From the NCBI RefSeq assembly GCF_008000995.1, contig NZ_CP042828.1, positions 310,001-374,000 of the forward strand: a stretch of 64,000 nt of DNA, given 5' to 3'. Within the stretch, counting starts at the first letter, position 1, and every line of letters starts with the position of its first letter. Position numbers and translations under genes: made by a program. This stretch comes from Ruania zhangjianzhongii (GTDB taxonomy: Bacteria; Actinomycetota; Actinomycetes; Actinomycetales; Beutenbergiaceae). Below the pieces are notes generated by a model that was not told the DNA's origin, did no database searches, and was given only the letters and a program-made list of their open reading frames with translations. This document shows, piece after piece, positions 35,395-43,346 of this stretch.

Positions 35395-35530
35395 GGGTCG
35401 TGCTCGGCTGAGGTTCGCGCTGCACGGACGTCTGCGGCGCGAATCGGTATCTGCAGCCCGAGATCCCGTCGTTCAGGTACCGTTCTGCGCTGCAGGCGAT
35501 CGTCTGGCGCCGCGTGGCGGGCGCGGCGGG

Positions 35531-35570
35531 CGAGGCGCGGCGTGGTGCGGCGAGGCGCGGCGTGGTGCGG
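35531..35570. repeat. Perfect 2 x 20-bp GC-rich tandem repeat
   Basis: The unit CGAGGCGCGGCGTGGTGCGG occurs exactly twice (35531-35550, 35551-35570) in the 281-nt gap between the YmdB-like and HAD genes. A weak hairpin, TTCGCGC (35414-35420) with GCGCGAA (35437-35443), precedes it and may end the YmdB transcript. The rest of the gap shows nothing else. Confidence 0.6.
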
Positions 35571-35675
35571 CGGGCGCGGGCCGGGTCACCGGGTGCACAT
35601 TTGCGCGGGCTACCAGCAGTCTCTGCCGGGTGCGGCACGATGGTCCGGTCGGCGCTACTGAAGGAGAACCCCACG

Positions 35676-36497
35676 ATGACGCTCAGCCCCCGCGGGAGCG
35701 AGCTCTACGATGCCTACGTCTTCGACCTGGACGGCACGATCTACCTGGGGGAGCACCTCCTCCCCGGTGCGGCCGACCTCCTCGGTGAGCTCCGCCGTCG
35801 GGACCTGCCGGTGCGGTTCGTCTCGAACAACCCGACCAAGTCCTTGGATCAGTACGTGGACAAGCTCACCGGCCTCGGGTTGGCCGCCGATCCGGGCGAG
35901 GTCACCAACACGGTGGTGGCGATGGTGCGCTGGCTGCAGGCGGAGCATCCCGGCGCGGTGGTGTTCCCGATCTCCGAGCAGCCGCTGATCGACGCGCTCA
36001 CCGCTGCCGGGATCGAGATCAGCGACGACCCCGCCCGGATCGACATCGTGATCGCTTCCTACGACCGCACCCTCGCTTACGCCAAGCTGCAGATCGCCTT
36101 CGACGCGATCTGGTTCCACAAGCGCGCCATCCTGGTGACCACCAACCCGGACCGGTACTGCCCGTTCCCGGGCGGGCGCGGAGAGCCGGACGCCGCTGCT
36201 GTGGTGGCCGCGATCGAAGCCTGCACCTCCACCACGCTGACCAAGAACGTCGGCAAACCGGATCCGGCGATGGTGCGCGCCGCGCTCGCCGGACTGGATC
36301 TGGACCTGAGCCGGTGCGTGATGGTCGGCGACCGGCTCGGCACCGACATCCGGATGGCCACCGACGCCGGCATGGTCAGTGCGATGGTGCTCACCGGCGA
36401 CTCCACCCGTGCTGAGGCGGAAGCGTTGCCCGCCGCGCAGCAGCCGACCTACCTGCTGGACCGGATCGACCACCTGCTACCCACGGAGCTGCCCTGA
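35676..36497 (+). CDS. HAD-IIA phosphatase, AraL/NagD/glycerol-phosphatase type
   Basis: Predicted 273 aa. ATG 35676 has AAGGAGAA upstream. Motif I VFDLDGTIYLG (nucleophile Asp and acid/base Asp), motif II RFVSNNPTKS, motif III Lys in NVGKPDPAMV, and motif IV MVGDRLGTDIRMA. Length matches B. subtilis AraL, a promiscuous sugar phosphatase, and mycobacterial glycerol-3-phosphate phosphatase. It overlaps the AraM-like gene by one base, reproducing the araL-araM adjacency of Bacillus. Confidence 0.86.
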   Translation: MTLSPRGSELYDAYVFDLDGTIYLGEHLLPGAADLLGELRRRDLPVRFVSNNPTKSLDQYVDKLTGLGLAADPGEVTNTVVAMVRWLQAEHPGAVVFPISEQPLIDALTAAGIEISDDPARIDIVIASYDRTLAYAKLQIAFDAIWFHKRAILVTTNPDRYCPFPGGRGEPDAAAVVAAIEACTSTTLTKNVGKPDPAMVRAALAGLDLDLSRCVMVGDRLGTDIRMATDAGMVSAMVLTGDSTRAEAEALPAAQQPTYLLDRIDHLLPTELP

Positions 36498-37879
36498 TGG
36501 ACACCGCACCCGAGAGCGCGCTCCAGGCTGCGCTGCCGGCCGCCACCGATACCCGCGTGCTCGTCACCGGCACCGATGTACTGGATCGCACCGGGGCGGC
36601 GTTCGCCGAAGCCTTCGGGGCAGCAGGCTCGCTGCCGGTCGCTCAGCTGGTGGCCGACGGCAACACCTGGGCGCTGGCCGGGGAGCAGGTGAGCACTGCG
36701 CTCCGGGCCGCCGGCGTGGAGCTGGCCGAGCCGTTGGTGCTGCCCGCAGTGCCGACCGTGTACGCCTCCTACGAGAACGTCGAGCGCATCCGCAGCCACC
36801 TCGGCGGGAGCGACGGCGTAGCGGTGGTGATCGGCTCCGGTACCTTGAACGATCTGGTCAAGCTGGCGTCGGCGGAGCTGGACCGGGAGTACCTGGTGGT
36901 CGCCACCGCCGCCTCGATGGACGGCTACGCCGCTTACGGCGCCTCGATCACCAAGGACGGGTTCAAGATCACCCGGTACTGCCCGGCGCCCGCCGCGATC
37001 GTGGCCGATATGCGCCTCCTCGCCGAGGCTCCGGGACGGCTGACCGCCACCGGAGTGGGTGACCTGATCGAGAAGATCCCCGCCGGCGCGGACTGGATGC
37101 TCGCCGACGCCCTCGGGGTGGAGCCGATCGCCGAGCACGTCTGGCACCTGGTGCAGGACCCGTTGCGGGCCTCGATCGCCGAGCCGGAGCAACTGGCTGC
37201 CGGCGATCCGGGTGCGATCAGCCGGCTCGCCGAGGGGCTGCTGATGTCCGGGGTGGCGATGCAGGCGCACCAGTCCTCCCGGCCTGCTTCCGGTGCCGGC
37301 CACCAGTTCTCCCACCTCTGGGAGATGGAGGGGCTGGGCCTGGACTGGGAGCCACCGCTCTCGCACGGGATGAAGGTCGGCCTGGGCACCATCTCGCTGT
37401 GTGCCCTGTACGAGGTGGCGCTGCGACGCGATCTGACCACGCTCGACGTCGACGCCGCTGTGGCCGCCTGGCCCAGCTGGCAGGAGACCGAGGCGAAGGT
37501 GCGCGCTGCGGAGCTGCCCCCCGAGGTTGCCGAGGCCGCTGTGGCCCAGTGCCGGGAGAAATACGTTCCGGCCGAGGAGTTGCGAGGACGGCTGGAGCGG
37601 CTGCGCGAGCTGTGGCCCGAGCTACTGCCGCGGCTGCGGGACCAGTTACTGCCCGCAGAGGAGATCGAGCACAAGCTCCAGGTGGTCGGCGCGATCACCC
37701 ACCCGGCGCAGATCGGTATCGACGAAGCGCGCTTCCGCGCCACCTACACCCGGTCGCAGATGATCCGCAGCCGGTACACACTGCTGGATGTGCTGTTGGA
37801 GACGAACCTCCTCAATGACTGTGTGGCCGAGCTGTTCGCCCCGGAGGGGTTCTGGGGGCGCCGGGCCGACCAGTGGTGA
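36497..37879 (+). CDS. Glycerol-1-phosphate dehydrogenase family (AraM/EgsA-like)
   Basis: Predicted 460 aa, longer than B. subtilis AraM (about 394). Fe-ADH_2 fold: NAD(P) motif VVIGSGTLNDLVK (about 110-122), SMDGYAAYGASIT, metal ligands Asp189 (TGVGDLIEK), His269/273 (GAGHQFSHLWEME) and His290 (PLSHGMKVGLG). The reaction would be sn-glycerol 1-phosphate with DHAP, the archaeal-lipid stereochemistry. In bacteria this enzyme occurs sporadically; here a catabolic role beside glycerophosphodiester uptake is equally plausible. Start overlaps the HAD stop (TGATG). Confidence 0.83.
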   Translation: MDTAPESALQAALPAATDTRVLVTGTDVLDRTGAAFAEAFGAAGSLPVAQLVADGNTWALAGEQVSTALRAAGVELAEPLVLPAVPTVYASYENVERIRSHLGGSDGVAVVIGSGTLNDLVKLASAELDREYLVVATAASMDGYAAYGASITKDGFKITRYCPAPAAIVADMRLLAEAPGRLTATGVGDLIEKIPAGADWMLADALGVEPIAEHVWHLVQDPLRASIAEPEQLAAGDPGAISRLAEGLLMSGVAMQAHQSSRPASGAGHQFSHLWEMEGLGLDWEPPLSHGMKVGLGTISLCALYEVALRRDLTTLDVDAAVAAWPSWQETEAKVRAAELPPEVAEAAVAQCREKYVPAEELRGRLERLRELWPELLPRLRDQLLPAEEIEHKLQVVGAITHPAQIGIDEARFRATYTRSQMIRSRYTLLDVLLETNLLNDCVAELFAPEGFWGRRADQW

Positions 37880-37888
37880 GCCGCGCCG

Positions 37889-38497
37889 TCACGGCACTGC
37901 GTCGGCGGCGCGCAGGAACAGCAGCCCCAGCCATACCCAGCTGACGATGATGGCCAGGCGCTGCACCAGCCCGGTGCGCGGGTGGTCGCGTTCCCACGCC
38001 TGCCCGAAGGCCAGGAAGGCCACGGTGCCCACAGCGGCGGTCAGCCCCGAGTAGATCCGCCAGCCGGTTCCGGGCACCGCCCAGGCGGCGATGAGCGCGG
38101 CGAGCGGCGCCAGGGCGAAGACGAACATCCCCGCCCAGTCGTGCAGCGTGTGCCGGAGGGAGAACTCGCGTGGGTCGCCGTCCGGCGTGCCGGGTGGGTA
38201 GCCGCGGATCGGATCCATCGGGAAGGCGCCCGAGGCCATCAGCGACAGCCCGAACCCGCCGATCACCAGTGCCAGCAGCACCGAGTCCAGGGCTGGCACC
38301 AGCGCGATCCCAGCGGTAGCGATCGCCGCGCCGCAGAGCAGGAAGTTCGCGGTCTGGATCCATCCCCGTGGCCCCAGGGCGAGCGCGCTCACCGGATGGT
38401 ACGCCGGGCGGTACCCCGGCCGGGTCCACCCGTCCAGCAGGAAGATCACCGGGAACAGGAGGGCGCCGGCAGCACCGACCCAGAGGATGAAGGTCAT
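37889..38497 (-). CDS. DUF998-type multipass membrane protein
   Basis: Predicted 202 aa with about six TM helices. Family traits: HPVSALALGPRGWIQTANF, FPMDPIRGYPPGTP and the histidine in RHTLHDWAGMFVF. ATG 38497 follows TAGCGT by 7 nt, suggesting a leaderless mRNA. Function of the family is unknown. It converges with the AraM-like gene (9 nt between stops). Confidence 0.78.
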   Translation of the reverse strand: MTFILWVGAAGALLFPVIFLLDGWTRPGYRPAYHPVSALALGPRGWIQTANFLLCGAAIATAGIALVPALDSVLLALVIGGFGLSLMASGAFPMDPIRGYPPGTPDGDPREFSLRHTLHDWAGMFVFALAPLAALIAAWAVPGTGWRIYSGLTAAVGTVAFLAFGQAWERDHPRTGLVQRLAIIVSWVWLGLLFLRAADAVP

Positions 38498-38718
38498 GGC
38501 GGTGACGCTAGGACAGAGCGGCAGTGTTGCGGACCTGCCAAAGGTCATGACTGTGCCCGGCCGGCGCGTCCCAGCAGCAGGGGCGGCTCGGTAGCGGCCC
38601 GCCGGGAATCTTCCCCCGCGCGACGGCGTTGCTCGGGTGGTGGGCGCACTCGCCTGCCGCTGTACGTGGGTAGGTGTACTCGACCTCCCGTCGCCGTTTC
38701 GAGAGGAAACCCCAGACC

Positions 38719-39693
38719 ATGACGCCCGTGCTCTCCCTGCTGGACCTCGCCGTCGTCGGCCGCAACGAGACCGTGCAGGAAGGGCTGAACGGGACCGTGA
38801 CACTGGCGCGTGCCGCCGAGGCGAACGGCTTTGAACGGGTCTGGTACGCCGAGCACCACAACACCCCCGCGATCGCCTCCTCGGCCACGAGTGTGCTGAT
38901 CGCGCACGTGGCCGCGCACACCGAGCGCATCCGGCTCGGCGCCGGCGGGGTGATGCTGCCCAACCATGCGCCGCTGATGATCGCCGAGCAGTACGGCACG
39001 CTGGCGAGCCTGCACCCGGGCCGGATCGACCTCGGGCTGGGCCGCGCGCCGGGCACCGACCAGACCACCATGCGGGCGCTGCGCCGGGATGCCCGCGCCG
39101 CCGACACCTTCCCCGACGATGTGCTCGAGCTGCAGGCCTTCCTGCGCGGCGAGTCGTTGCTCCCGGGGGTGAACGCCTATCCGGGCAAGGGCACCGATGT
39201 GCCGCTGTACATCCTCGGCTCCTCGCTGTTCGGGGCGAAGCTGGCTGCCGCGATGGGGCTGCCGTACGCCTTCGCCTCACACTTCGCTCCCGCGGCGCTG
39301 GAGGCTGCGGTGGCCGCTTACCGTGGCGAGTTCCAGCCCTCGGCGCAGTTGGCCGAGCCGTACGTGATCGCCGGCGTGGGCGCGATCGCCACGGATACCG
39401 GCGAGCAGGCTGCGGACCAGTTCCTGGCTGCGCAGCGCCGCCGGGTACAGCTGCTCCTGCCGCCCGGTCGCACCCTCACCGATGAGGAGGCGGATGCGGT
39501 GCTCGCATCGCCGCAGGGCCGGCAGATGATGGACATGATGCGGTACACCGCGGTCGGGACCAAGGAGGAGGTGGGCACGTACCTGCGAGAGTTCGCCGAG
39601 CACGCCCGGGCCGACGAGCTGATCATCGCCCTGCACGCCGACCACGTGGCCGACCGGGTCCGGGCCACAGAGATCATCGCCGAAGCGATCTGA
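38719..39693 (+). CDS. LLM-class (luciferase-like) flavin-dependent oxidoreductase
   Basis: Predicted 324 aa, ATG 38719 after GAGAGGAA. TIM-barrel bacterial-luciferase fold with [42 protein letters not shown] and [13 protein letters not shown], the pattern of the alkanal-monooxygenase-like YhbW/LuxA subfamily. Uses reduced FMN; substrate unknown. The 221-nt gap to the divergent DUF998 gene carries both promoters. Confidence 0.87.
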   Translation: MTPVLSLLDLAVVGRNETVQEGLNGTVTLARAAEANGFERVWYAEHHNTPAIASSATSVLIAHVAAHTERIRLGAGGVMLPNHAPLMIAEQYGTLASLHPGRIDLGLGRAPGTDQTTMRALRRDARAADTFPDDVLELQAFLRGESLLPGVNAYPGKGTDVPLYILGSSLFGAKLAAAMGLPYAFASHFAPAALEAAVAAYRGEFQPSAQLAEPYVIAGVGAIATDTGEQAADQFLAAQRRRVQLLLPPGRTLTDEEADAVLASPQGRQMMDMMRYTAVGTKEEVGTYLREFAEHARADELIIALHADHVADRVRATEIIAEAI

Positions 39694-39805
39694 CTCGGTG
39701 CAGCCCGGTCCGGAGCGACCTCGTCCGGAGTGATCTGGCCCCCGGCGGCCGGGACCGGGGCGCTCTGCTCCGGGGCGCTCGGCTCCGGCAAGGCACAATG
39801 GCGGG

Positions 39806-40627
39806 GTGACTGGCACGGACACACTGACCGAGACCCCCCGGCTGTCCTGGGGCACGGCGCTGCCGGCGATCGGCGTCTCGCTGAGTGCGTTCCTGCTGTT
39901 CGCCCTGATGCTGCCCGGCTGGGGGCACGGCCTTCTGGTGGTGAGCCTCGCCGCGGCCTGGTGGCGAGACCGCGAGCTCGGTAAGGACCTGACCCTGATC
40001 GGGCTCGGGGTGGCGATCGTGTCCACCACGTCGGTGGAGGCGGACGTGCACTGGGACCGGTTCTTCACCATCGGGATCGTGCTCGCGCTGGCCGTGGCCA
40101 CGCCACTGCTGGTGGACCGGTTCGTCTACCGCCGGCGGGCGATCCGGTTCCCGTGGCGGACCGGGAAGAAGTGGTCCCCGATCGAGCGCAGCTACCTGGT
40201 GCTGGTGCCACTGCTGGGCTGGCTGATCCTGCCGTTCTACTTCATCACCTCCGGTGCTTACCTGAACTGGCCGTACATCACCGACGGCAGCATGCTCGCC
40301 CGGTTCTTCGTCGGGGTGAACTTCGTGGGCACCTGGGACGAACTGTTCTTCATCTGCACCTGCTTCGCGCTGCTGCGCCGGCACTTCCCGGTGTGGGCCG
40401 CGAACCTGCTGCAGGCCACGATCTTCGTCTCGTTCCTGTGGGAGCTCGGCTACCGGGAGTGGGGGCCGTTCCTCACCGCACCGTTCGCGCTGCTGCAGGG
40501 CTGGATCTTCACCAAGACCGGGTCGCTGACCTACGTGCTGATCGTGCACCTGCTCTTCGACGTGATGGTGTTCCTGGCGATCGTGCACGCCCACAATCCC
40601 GGCTGGATCCCGATCTTCCTGGTGTGA
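39806..40627 (+). CDS. CPBP-like (CAAX-protease-related) membrane protein
   Basis: Predicted 273 aa, seven or eight TM helices. GTG 39806 follows a CACAAT hexamer by 8 nt. A divergent CPBP/Abi region is suggested by GTWDELFFICTCFALLRR in place of EExxxR, FLWELGYREWGPF, and HLLFDVMVF near the C-terminus. The first glutamate of the catalytic pair is Asp here, so activity is uncertain. No partner genes. Confidence 0.62.
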   Translation: MTGTDTLTETPRLSWGTALPAIGVSLSAFLLFALMLPGWGHGLLVVSLAAAWWRDRELGKDLTLIGLGVAIVSTTSVEADVHWDRFFTIGIVLALAVATPLLVDRFVYRRRAIRFPWRTGKKWSPIERSYLVLVPLLGWLILPFYFITSGAYLNWPYITDGSMLARFFVGVNFVGTWDELFFICTCFALLRRHFPVWAANLLQATIFVSFLWELGYREWGPFLTAPFALLQGWIFTKTGSLTYVLIVHLLFDVMVFLAIVHAHNPGWIPIFLV

Positions 40628-40644
40628 CTCCCGGTTTCGGGCTC

Positions 40645-40691
40645 GCGAGTGGGTTAACTGGGGCCATAACCCCAGTGAACGCACACACGAG
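40645..40691 (+). repeat. Hairpin repeat, copy 1 (downstream of the DUF559 gene)
   Basis: Begins GCGAGTGGG and ends CACACACGAG. The centre is a stem of 11 bp (40653-40663 with 40670-40680, one mismatch) around loop CCATAA, with core ACTGGGG/CCCCAGT. Copy 2 at 41732-41786 has the same ends, orientation and CTGGGG...CCCCAG core. The two copies flank the DUF559 gene. Confidence 0.7.
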
Positions 40692-40720
40692 CGCAGGGAC
40701 CGGGTGTGGGCACCCACTTC

Positions 40721-41668
40721 TCAGGCCGATCGGCGCAGAGATCTTGCCGCCTCGCAGCCGGGACCACAGGGCCAGAGCTCGCCGCGATAACCACGGCCAC
40801 GAGCGGTCGCGAAGATCTCCGCCGCGAGCTGGCAGGCCGCGTAGTAGACGTCCACCCACTCCGCGCGGAGGGTGACGACGTCCCGCGCTGCGGTCGCCCG
40901 GTCACGGCGGATGTCTGCACCCCGGCTACCTTCGTGCGCCGCGCGACCATCGACCTCGACGACGAGCCGGTGGGCCGCATCGACGAAGTCGCGGCGGATG
41001 GTCCGCCCTGCGGCCCGATCGGCGACCGCCATCCGCATCTCGGGAAGCCCATGGGCTTGCACCACGCGGATGACGAAGTCGACCTCGAGCACGCTCTCGG
41101 CGCCTTCGGCCACGATGCCGAGGGAGAGTTCGAGCGCGCGCCGATGACGATGGCTGCGCCGCTGCTCGAGCTCGGCCATGAGCTCCTCGGCGGTGGTCCT
41201 GTGCCGCTGCACGGCCCGTGCTGCTGTGGCGATCGCGTCTTCCCGGGAAGCCGTGGGGGTATCGCCAAGGTCGATCACGGTGAAGGCCGGCGCGGTGACC
41301 AGGAGGCCCCTGCGGCTGACGGTCAACAGCCGATGCCGGCGCCGCACCCGCGTGGCCGGTCGCCGCTGCCGCCCCGCGTTGGCCGGGACGTCCACGTGCA
41401 CGAGCTGGGGCTGCCGGGACGCCAGCCCGAGTATGAAGGCTGCGGACTCCAGCGACAGGGCGGCATCGTCGCCGTAGTAGAGCAGCGCGGCGCTGGCCCG
41501 GGCGAACCAGCCGAGAGGCTGATCGTGCACCGCGTAGACACCGGGATGCACGCGCTGCCACGACCCACGAGCCAGCTTCCACCGGACCGCCTCTGCGCTT
41601 CGTTCCGCCAGGGCCTGTGCGCGGGAGACGATCCCGAACTGCGCTGCCGCCAGTCGGGAGAGGTCCAT
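40721..41668 (-). CDS. DUF559 (Vsr-fold) protein with AbiEi-like N-terminus
   Basis: Predicted 315 aa. The N-terminus has a winged-helix/AbiEi-antitoxin-type start (AAAQFGIVSRAQALAERSA, RVHPGVYAVHD). The C-terminal third has a DUF559/Vsr-endonuclease-like core: RRDFVDAAHRLVVEVDGRAAHE, with an Asp...Glu-x-Asp pattern expected for a restriction-endonuclease fold. Such proteins are multicopy in many actinobacteria and have no proven function. The gene is bracketed by two related hairpin repeats (40645-40691 and 41732-41786), beside a decayed ABC permease. Confidence 0.75.
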   Translation of the reverse strand: MDLSRLAAAQFGIVSRAQALAERSAEAVRWKLARGSWQRVHPGVYAVHDQPLGWFARASAALLYYGDDAALSLESAAFILGLASRQPQLVHVDVPANAGRQRRPATRVRRRHRLLTVSRRGLLVTAPAFTVIDLGDTPTASREDAIATAARAVQRHRTTAEELMAELEQRRSHRHRRALELSLGIVAEGAESVLEVDFVIRVVQAHGLPEMRMAVADRAAGRTIRRDFVDAAHRLVVEVDGRAAHEGSRGADIRRDRATAARDVVTLRAEWVDVYYAACQLAAEIFATARGRGYRGELWPCGPGCEAARSLRRSA

Positions 41669-41731
41669 GTATCCACCCTGCCGTGCCGGCGGCGCTGCGG
41701 TGCCGGCTATCCACAGGCTCGGTGCGACCCA

Positions 41732-41786
41732 GCGAGTTGGCGGGTGGGATTGCTGGGGTCATTGCCCCAGCAATCCCACACACGAG
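41732..41786 (+). repeat. Hairpin repeat, copy 2 (upstream of the DUF559 gene)
   Basis: Begins GCGAGTTGG and ends CACACACGAG. Contains a perfect 15-bp stem (GTGGGATTGCTGGGG, 41744-41758, with 41765-41779) and loop TCATTG. Same orientation as copy 1. It ends 14 bp before the remnant permease. Confidence 0.75.
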
Positions 41787-41800
41787 GCAGAGCGCCGTGA

Positions 41801-41962
41801 TCACCCCTTCAGCCCGGTGCTCGCCAACCCCTGGATGAACTGCCGCTGGGCGGCGATGAACACGATCAGCACCGGGATCACGGTGAGTGTGGTGGCGGCG
41901 AGCTGCACGTTCCAGATCGGCCCGCCGTAGGCGTCCACGTACTGGGTGAGTGCCTGCGGCAG
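41801..41962 (-). pseudogene. Remnant of a MalG/UgpE-type ABC permease (last ~53 codons)
   Basis: Reading leftward, the stretch encodes LPQALTQYVDAYGG, then WNVQLAATTLTVIPVLIVFI and QRQFIQGLASTGLKG-stop, the hallmark C-terminus of sugar ABC permeases. Nothing permease-like precedes it: the next gene (SRPBCC, ends 41964) abuts it directly. This is a truncated relic, with a breakpoint at about 41963. The other MalG-type permeases in the window have a similar but not identical end, so it comes from a lost operon or a partial duplication. Confidence 0.8.
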
Positions 41963-41963
41963 A

Positions 41964-42443
41964 TCAGTCCCGGTCGGCAACCGTCGCCAGCACCACCGGG
42001 TCAGCGCACCCCGCCGCGAACCCGTCGATCCGCCGCTGGATCTCCCGGCCGAGTACCCAGGTGCCGATCTTCTCGGCGAGCGGGGCCAGCCAGTTGGGCC
42101 GGCAGGAGAAGTTGTACTTCCACACTGCCCGCGCCTGCCCTGGGCCGGCTTCCTCGAAGCGCCAGCCTCCGGCCATCTTCGCGAAGAACCACGGCCCGGT
42201 GACCATTCGCATCCCGACGTTGCGGGGCGGCGCGTAGGACACGTACTCGCTGACCATGCGCGCTCCCCACCGGTGCACGGTCAAGGTGCGCACGCCCTTG
42301 CCCGGGTGTGTGGCGCCGTCGAGGAAATGCTGACGGCGGACGAACCGGTCCCAGCGCAGCCGCACCTCGCCGGTGGTCTGGGAGAGGGCGAACGCGGTCT
42401 GCGCATCCACGGGAACTGTCACCTCTGCACTCACCACCGGCAT
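41964..42443 (-). CDS. SRPBCC (polyketide-cyclase/START-like) protein
   Basis: Predicted 159 aa. Small ligand-cavity fold: VSAEVTVPVDAQTAFALSQTTG at the start, WDRFVRRQHFLDGATHPGKG, and WRFEEAGPGQARAVWKYNF. Ligand unknown. Its stop abuts the permease relic, so it may have been placed there by the same rearrangement. Confidence 0.8.
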   Translation of the reverse strand: MPVVSAEVTVPVDAQTAFALSQTTGEVRLRWDRFVRRQHFLDGATHPGKGVRTLTVHRWGARMVSEYVSYAPPRNVGMRMVTGPWFFAKMAGGWRFEEAGPGQARAVWKYNFSCRPNWLAPLAEKIGTWVLGREIQRRIDGFAAGCADPVVLATVADRD

Positions 42444-42716
42444 GGGGAAGATGGTGCCACGCGCGCCCCCGCGGTCACCAGCCGCACCGTGCCACCCTCG
42501 GCTCCGCGGTCACCACCCGCTCCCGCGCCGAGCAGCCGGTCCCACCCGCCGAATGAGGACTACCCTCGTTCCGGCGTGTGCGCGCGAGCCGATCGCGGCC
42601 GGCGCCCAGGTGGCCGAGCCGGCCGCGGTGCTGTTCGTGGTGCTGCCTACGCTCCGCGCTGTCCACGGCCCGCCCGCACCTGACGACGCCGTACCCGGAG
42701 ACTGAGGAGAGGAACG

Positions 42717-43259
42717 ATGGGAGAACTGCTGGGGGTCACCCCGCTCGAGGCCCTGGCCGTGGTGCTCGGTACCGCCGGGATGTACGTGACCATGGTGATC
42801 ATCATCAAGCTGGTCGGGCAGCGGATGCTGTCCAGCATGTCCAGCTTCGACGTGGCGGCGGTGATCGCGTTCGGCTCGATCCTCGGCCGCGCAGCGCTCG
42901 GTGAAGCACCGCGACTGGCCGCAGGCATCCTCTCCCTGGCCACCCTGGTGGCGATGCAAGCGGTCGCCGGACTGGTCCGGAGCGTGCGCCGCGGCGGTCG
43001 GCTGATCGTGTCCGAGCCCGTGCTGCTGATGGCTGGATCCGCGGTGGTCGAGGAGAACATGCGGCATTGCCACGTGGTGCTCGCCGAATTGCAGTCCCGG
43101 CTCCGGCAGGCGGGTATCCGGCACCGCGGCGAGGTGGCCGCCGTCGTGTTCGAGCCCTCCGGCGCGATCAGTGTGCTGCGCCGCGGCGACGGGATCGAGG
43201 AGAACCTGCTCGACGGCGTCCGCGGCGGCGAGCTGGTGCCCCGCGAACTGCTGCGCTGA
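42717..43259 (+). CDS. DUF421 (YetF-like) membrane protein
   Basis: Predicted 180 aa, ATG 42717 after GAGGAGAGGA. Three TM helices, with KLVGQRMLSSMSSFDVAAVIAFGSILGRA, then a cytoplasmic DUF421 domain (VLAELQSRLRQAGIRHRGEVAAVVFEPSGAISV). Quoted in parts the motifs are GQRMLSSMSSFD and LRQAGI. Function of the family is unknown. The 273-nt gap to the left shows no convincing gene. Confidence 0.82.
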   Translation: MGELLGVTPLEALAVVLGTAGMYVTMVIIIKLVGQRMLSSMSSFDVAAVIAFGSILGRAALGEAPRLAAGILSLATLVAMQAVAGLVRSVRRGGRLIVSEPVLLMAGSAVVEENMRHCHVVLAELQSRLRQAGIRHRGEVAAVVFEPSGAISVLRRGDGIEENLLDGVRGGELVPRELLR

Positions 43260-43346
43260 GCGTCGGACCGCCCCGACCCCGGTGCGCGAGACTGCCCTGC
43301 CACCGGCGCTCTCACGCACCAGGGCGGCCCCGATAGTGTGTGCTGT

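Noticed and set aside
42444-42716. Small plus-strand open frame before the DUF421 gene
   Set aside because: No SD, no domain, and Ala/Pro/Arg-biased composition. Treated as intergenic.
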